DNA of 64,000 nucleotides from the NCBI RefSeq assembly GCF_030657435.1, contig NZ_JAUTWS010000006.1:186001-250000 (forward strand). Direction: 5' to 3'. The stretch is from Paracraurococcus lichenis (GTDB taxonomy: Bacteria; Pseudomonadota; Alphaproteobacteria; Acetobacterales; Acetobacteraceae). Positions 59,899-64,000 of the stretch are shown one piece after another; position 1 is the first letter of the stretch; each line of letters begins with the position of its first letter. The notes under the pieces were generated by a model. The model saw only the letters and a list, made by a program, of their open reading frames with translations. It was not told where the DNA came from and searched no databases. The position numbers and the translations under genes were made by a program.

Positions 59899-62679
59899 TC
59901 AGGCCTTCTTCTTCGGCGCGGACTTCTTCGCAGCCGTCGCCTTGGCGGCGGGCTTCTTCGCCGCGGGCTTGGCCGCGGCTGCGGGCTTGCGGGCGGAGGC
60001 CGCAGCCTTGCGGGCCGGGGCCTTGCGCGCGGCGGGCTTGGCCGGCGCCTCCTCGGTCGCCTCGCCATTCGGCGCGGCGCGCTTCGGTGCCGCCTTGGCC
60101 TTGCCCTTGGCCCCGGCCTTGCCCTTCGGCGCCAGCGCCTTGCCCTTCTCGGCCAGCAGGGTGACGACCTCCTCGAGGGTCGCATCCTCCATGGCGAGGT
60201 TGCGCGGCAGGTTGGCCACCGTCTTGCCGTGCTGGGCATAGGGGCCGAAGCGGCCCTTGCGTATTTCCACCGGCGCGCCGTCCTTCGGATGCGGGCCGAG
60301 GACGCGCACCTTCGCCCGCGCCTTGGCCAGCAGCTCCATCGCCCGGTTCATGCCGAGCGAGAGGACGTCATCCCCAGGCTCGAGCGACTGGAAGATGCTG
60401 CCGACCTTGATGTAGGGGCCGAAGCGGCCGAGGCCGGCCTGGATCTCCTCGCCGCTCTCCGGGTCGCGGCCGATCACCCGCGGCAGCGAGAGCAGCCGCA
60501 GCGCCCGGTCGAGGTCGAGCGTGTCCGGGTCCATGTCCTTGGTCAGGCTGGCGCGGCGCGGCTTGGTGGGCTTGCCCTTGTCATCCGTGCCGCCCTCGCC
60601 GAGCTGGACATAGACGCCATAGGGGCCGCGGCGGACCGTGACCTGCTCGCCGGTGGCGGGATCGCGGCCCAGCTCGCGCGGGCCGTCGGAGAGGCCGGTC
60701 GTGCCCTCGCCATCCGCGCCGGGCGCGATGAGCGGGCGGGTATAGCGGCATTCCGGGTAGTTGGAGCAGCCGATGAAGGCGCCCGTCCGGCCGAGCCGCA
60801 GGCCGAGCCGCCCGCTCGAGCAGGCCGGGCAGACACGCGGGTCGGTGCCGTCGCCGCGGTCGGGGAAGAAATGCGGCCCGAGCTCCTCGTCCAGCGCGTC
60901 GATGACGTCGCTGATCTTGAGGTCCTTGGTGGCATCGACCGCGCGCTTGAACTCCTCCCAGAAGGCCCGCATGACCGCGCGCCAGTCGATCCTGCCGGCG
61001 GAGATGTCGTCGAGCTGCTCCTCGAGGCCGGCGGTGAAGCCGGTATCGACGTAGCGCTCGAAGAAATGGACTAGGAAGGTCGTCACCAGCCGGCCGCGGT
61101 CCTCCGGGATGAAGCGGCGCTTGTCCAGCTTCACGTAGTCCCGGTCCTGCAGGGTCTGCAGGATGGAGGCATAGGTGGAGGGGCGGCCGATGCCGAGCTC
61201 CTCCATCTTCTTGACCAGCGAGGCCTCGGAATAGCGCGGCGGCGGCTGGGTGAAGTGCTGGTTGGCCGCGACCTCGCCGCGCTTGAGCGGGTCCTTCTCC
61301 CGCATCGGGGGCAGGGTGCGGCTGTCCTCGTCTTCGCCCGCGGCGGCGCCGGTGATGCCGGCGCGGGCATCGGCGGCGCGGTCGTCCTCGTCCTCCCGGT
61401 AGAGCTTGAGGAAGCCGTCGAAGGCGATGACGGAGCCGGTCGCGCGCAGGATGGTCTTCTTCGCGGCATCGGCGATCTCGACCGTGGTCTGGTCGAGCTC
61501 GGCGGATTGCATCTGCGACGCGACCGCGCGCTTCCAGACCAGCTCGTAGAGCCGGCGCTGCCGCTCGTCGAGGAAGCGGGCGACCTTCTCCGGCGTGTTG
61601 CGGACATCGGTCGGGCGGATCGCCTCATGCGCCTCCTGCGCGTTCTTGGCCTTGGAGGTGTATTCGCGCGGCGCACCGGGCAGGTAGTCGGCGCCGAAGG
61701 CGCCCTTCACATGGTCGCGGATGGCGGCGATGGCCTCGCGGGCCATCTGCACGCCATCCGTCCGCATATAGGTGATCAGGCCGACGGTCTCGCCGGCGAT
61801 GTCCACGCCCTCGTAGAGCTGCTGCGCCGTCCGCATGGTCTGCTGCGCGCCCATGCCGAGCTTGCGGGAGGCTTCCTGCTGCAGGGTGGAGGTGGTGAAG
61901 GGCGGCGGCGGGTTGCGCCGGACGCGGCGCTTCTCGACCGAGAGTACGGAGAAGGTGCCGGCTTCGACGGCGGCCTTGGCGCGGAGCGCGCTGGCCTCGT
62001 CCGGCAGGTCGAACTGCTCGAGCTTCCGGCCGTCCAGATGCGTCAGCCGGGCGGTGAACCAGGCGCCGATCGGGGTCGCGAACTTGCCCTCGACGGTCCA
62101 GTACTCGCGGGCCTTGAAGGCCTCGATTTCGGCCTCGCGCTCGCAGATCAGCCGCAGCGCGACCGACTGCACGCGCCCGGCCGAGCGGCTGCCCGGGAGC
62201 TTGCGCCAGAGCACCGGCGAGAGGGTGAAGCCGACGAGGTAGTCGAGCGCGCGGCGCGCGAGGTAGGCGTCGATCAGCGGCGCGTCGAGGTCGCGCGGAT
62301 GGTCGATGGCGTACTGGACGGCGCGCTTGGTGATCTCGTTGAAGGTGATGCGCCGGACCTCGACGCCCTTCAGCGCGCCCTTGCGGGCCAGCATGTCCTG
62401 GACATGCCAGGAGATCGCCTCACCCTCCCGGTCCGGGTCGGTGGCGAGGAAGAGGCGGCGGGCGCCGCGGAGCGCGCGGGCGATCTCGTTGACCTGCCGC
62501 TCGCCGCGGTCCTCGGACTCCCAGTCCATGGCGAAGTCCTCCTCCGGACGGACGGAGCCGTCCTTCGGGGGGAGGTCGCGGACATGGCCGAAGCTCGCCA
62601 GCACCGTGAAGTCCCGGCCGAGATACTTGTTGATGGTCTTGGCCTTGGCGGGGCTCTCGACGACGACGACGTCCGGCAT
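59899..62679 (-). CDS. topA: DNA topoisomerase I
   Basis: A 926-residue type IA topoisomerase. The Toprim domain starts VVVVESPAKAKTINKYLG with FLATDPDREGEAISWHV; the active-site tyrosine is Y304 in GLITYMRTDG. A zinc-finger region with CPACSSGRL...SNYPECRYTRP follows, and two further toprim-zinc-like repeats. The last about 85 residues are a lysine/alanine/proline-rich tail resembling histone H1. It relaxes negative supercoils. The ATG at 62679 follows GGAG; the gene lies 82 bases after the dprA stop. Confidence 0.96.
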   Translation of the reverse strand: MPDVVVVESPAKAKTINKYLGRDFTVLASFGHVRDLPPKDGSVRPEEDFAMDWESEDRGERQVNEIARALRGARRLFLATDPDREGEAISWHVQDMLARKGALKGVEVRRITFNEITKRAVQYAIDHPRDLDAPLIDAYLARRALDYLVGFTLSPVLWRKLPGSRSAGRVQSVALRLICEREAEIEAFKAREYWTVEGKFATPIGAWFTARLTHLDGRKLEQFDLPDEASALRAKAAVEAGTFSVLSVEKRRVRRNPPPPFTTSTLQQEASRKLGMGAQQTMRTAQQLYEGVDIAGETVGLITYMRTDGVQMAREAIAAIRDHVKGAFGADYLPGAPREYTSKAKNAQEAHEAIRPTDVRNTPEKVARFLDERQRRLYELVWKRAVASQMQSAELDQTTVEIADAAKKTILRATGSVIAFDGFLKLYREDEDDRAADARAGITGAAAGEDEDSRTLPPMREKDPLKRGEVAANQHFTQPPPRYSEASLVKKMEELGIGRPSTYASILQTLQDRDYVKLDKRRFIPEDRGRLVTTFLVHFFERYVDTGFTAGLEEQLDDISAGRIDWRAVMRAFWEEFKRAVDATKDLKISDVIDALDEELGPHFFPDRGDGTDPRVCPACSSGRLGLRLGRTGAFIGCSNYPECRYTRPLIAPGADGEGTTGLSDGPRELGRDPATGEQVTVRRGPYGVYVQLGEGGTDDKGKPTKPRRASLTKDMDPDTLDLDRALRLLSLPRVIGRDPESGEEIQAGLGRFGPYIKVGSIFQSLEPGDDVLSLGMNRAMELLAKARAKVRVLGPHPKDGAPVEIRKGRFGPYAQHGKTVANLPRNLAMEDATLEEVVTLLAEKGKALAPKGKAGAKGKAKAAPKRAAPNGEATEEAPAKPAARKAPARKAAASARKPAAAAKPAAKKPAAKATAAKKSAPKKKA

Positions 62680-62761
62680 GGACTCCAACACATCCTGTGG
62701 CCGCCCCCATGGGACGGAGATTGGCGGCGGGCGACGAGCGGGCGGGCCCGGGGGTCCCGTC

Positions 62762-63898
62762 CTAGCCCTGTCCGGTGAGCGCCACCCGGTTGCCCGGCAG
62801 CAACTCCACCCGTCCGGCCAGTTCGAGATCAAGCAGGATCGCCTGGATCGCGGAGGGCGACAGGTGGCAGCGCCGCACCACCTCGTCAACCGCTATCGGA
62901 CTGGTTCCAAGAAGATCAAGCACTTGCGCCGCATCGCCGGGCGGCTCGGGTGCCGCGGCCATGGAGTCCTCCGCCGGTTCGGCCGCCGTCCAGGCCGGCG
63001 AGGCGGCGAAGAGCGGGGCGTCGCGCGGCGCCTCGGGCAGGTGGGCGAGCACGTCCTCCGCCGACTCGGCGAGGTGGGCGCCCTGGCGGATCAGGTCGTT
63101 GGAGCCGCGGCAGCGCGGGTCGAGCGGGCTGCCGGGGACGGCGAAGAGTTCCCGCCCCGCCTCCAGCGCCAGGCGGGCGGTGATCAGGCTGCCGGAGCGC
63201 GGCGCCGCCTCGATCACCACGACGCCGAGGGAGAGGGCGGCGACGATGCGGTTGCGGCGGGGGAAGTGGCGGGCGAGCGGGGCGGTGCCGAGCGGGGCCT
63301 CGGCGAGGACGGCGCCGCCTCCGGCGGCGATCCGTTCCTGCAACCCGGCATGTTCCGGCGGGTAGGGCTGGTCGAGGCCGCCGGCGACGCAGGCGATGGT
63401 GCGGCCGCGGCGGAGCGCGCCGAGATGCGCCGCGGCATCGATGCCGCGGGCGAGGCCGGAGACAACGGCGAGGCCGGCGGCGGCGAGGGCCTCCGCCAGG
63501 TCCTCGGCGATGCGGCGGCCGGCGGCGGAGGCGTTGCGGGCGCCGACCAGGGCGACGGCGCGCGGGGCCAGTGCCGCCGGGTCGCCGAGGAGCGCTAGGA
63601 CGGGCGGCGCATCCTCCTGCATGGCCAGCAGCGGCGGGTAGGGCGGCTCCCCGGCGAAGAGGAGGCGGGCGCCCATGCGGTGCAGCGCGCCCATCTCGCG
63701 CCGCGCCTCGGCCTCCGGGCAGAGGGCGAGGGGCGTGCCGCGGCGGGCGGCGAGGCGCGGCAGCGCGGCGAGGGCGGCCTGGGCGCTGCCATGGCGCTCG
63801 AGCAGCCGGCGGAAGGTCAGCGGGCCGATGCCGTCGGTGCGGGCGAGGCGGAGGCGGGCCAGGGCCTCGGCCGGGGAGAGGATGTCGGCGGTCAGCAC
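62762..63898 (-). CDS. dprA: DNA-processing protein DprA
   Basis: A 378-residue protein with a SAM-like N-terminal domain (ARTDGIGPLTFRRLLERHG), a Rossmann fold (AVALVGARNASAAGRRIAEDLA, SGLARGIDAAAH, PRRNRIVAALS) and a C-terminal winged helix (SPIAVDEVVRRCHLSPSAIQ). It loads RecA onto incoming single-stranded DNA in natural transformation. It begins with GTG and the start overlaps the stop of the upstream PIN gene as GTGCTGA. It is followed by topA on the same strand. Confidence 0.93.
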   Translation of the reverse strand: MLTADILSPAEALARLRLARTDGIGPLTFRRLLERHGSAQAALAALPRLAARRGTPLALCPEAEARREMGALHRMGARLLFAGEPPYPPLLAMQEDAPPVLALLGDPAALAPRAVALVGARNASAAGRRIAEDLAEALAAAGLAVVSGLARGIDAAAHLGALRRGRTIACVAGGLDQPYPPEHAGLQERIAAGGGAVLAEAPLGTAPLARHFPRRNRIVAALSLGVVVIEAAPRSGSLITARLALEAGRELFAVPGSPLDPRCRGSNDLIRQGAHLAESAEDVLAHLPEAPRDAPLFAASPAWTAAEPAEDSMAAAPEPPGDAAQVLDLLGTSPIAVDEVVRRCHLSPSAIQAILLDLELAGRVELLPGNRVALTGQG

Positions 63899-64000
63899 GC
63901 GACCGCCCCGACATGGCCGGCCTCGGCACAGGCGAGGATGCGGGCGTCACGGGTGACGAGCGGCAGGCCGAGGTGGCGGGCGGTGGCGATCAGGGCGCGG
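63892..64000 (-). CDS. PIN-domain (VapC-like) toxin, C-terminal part, cut by the window edge
   Basis: The last 35 codons of a minus-strand gene read LIATARHLGLPLVTRDARIL, then ACAEAGHVGAVAC. The block T-R-D is the C-terminal part of PIN domains of VapC ribonuclease toxins, with the acidic residue that helps hold Mg. The stop overlaps the dprA GTG start. The start and any VapB antitoxin lie outside the window, so the toxin-antitoxin nature cannot be verified here. Confidence 0.65.
   Translation of the reverse strand, partial: RALIATARHLGLPLVTRDARILACAEAGHVGAVAC

Noticed and set aside
1-64000. tRNA, rRNA, CRISPR or insertion-sequence signatures
   Set aside because: None were seen by eye: no transposase-like proteins, no regularly spaced repeats and no cloverleaf-like segments in the intergenic gaps.

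Overview
The window is gene-dense, very GC-rich chromosomal DNA. I would place it in the Alphaproteobacteria, most likely a Roseomonas-like member of the Acetobacteraceae. The reasons are the extreme GC bias at third codon positions, the vapC-like/dprA/topA/rnr gene order, paired Bug-type periplasmic binding proteins, an HWE-family histidine kinase, cydDC, and a PHB depolymerase next to a phasin. This placement comes from gene content only. I see no rRNA, tRNA, insertion sequence, prophage or CRISPR array. The genes look like core and metabolic genes.

Layout. 1-8.9 kb: a GNAT acetyltransferase and an ETHE1-like metallo-hydrolase face the complete urea ABC transporter urtABCDE (minus strand). 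The urt operon has a good sigma-54 type promoter match, which points to nitrogen control. Upstream lie an EamA exporter and a second metallo-hydrolase. 8.9-16.2 kb: an unlisted 38-residue membrane peptide, gamma-glutamyltransferase, a DJ-1/PfpI protein, two Bug solute-binding proteins with a zinc alcohol dehydrogenase, a quinone-reductase-like MDR protein and a cupin. 16.2-21.9 kb: an MFS transporter with an N-acyl-D-amino-acid deacylase, an enoyl-CoA hydratase, a small exported protein, a lipocalin and a polysaccharide deacetylase. 21.9-25.3 kb: cydDC. 25.4-28.5 kb: four translationally coupled genes (cytochrome c, phytochelatin-synthase-like protease, Tat-exported small subunit, GMC flavoprotein) that look like a periplasmic sugar or alcohol dehydrogenase with an unexpected thiol protease inserted.

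28.5-39.7 kb: a class III cyclase with TPRs, a secreted TPR protein, Hsp20, a radical SAM enzyme, an OmpA-like lipoprotein, recQ, a YihY membrane protein, an SbmA/YddA-like ABC transporter, DUF1499 and DUF3253. 39.8-45.2 kb: a renalase-like flavoprotein and an EAL phosphodiesterase that has a perfect FNR/FixK-type box upstream, a DUF1194 exported protein, an HWE sensor kinase and DUF924. 45.2-50.3 kb: a YdiJ-like FAD/Fe-S oxidoreductase divergent from a serine/alanine-glyoxylate aminotransferase, with an operator-like dyad abutting a TATAAT. Then comes a secreted thermonuclease whose ribosome binding site lies in a hairpin. 50.4-54.3 kb: PHB depolymerase, phasin, a 756-base stretch with no gene, a VOC protein and a PmtA-like methyltransferase. 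54.4-64 kb: a PleD-type diguanylate cyclase, rpmG (L33) and the minus-strand run PIN toxin 3' end - dprA - topA - rnr - S41 protease.

The most interesting features are the sugar-dehydrogenase/phytochelatin-synthase operon, the FNR-type box in front of a c-di-GMP phosphodiesterase, and the two strong hairpins around the nuclease gene. Gene identities rest on visible motifs and overall family resemblance. No database search was possible.
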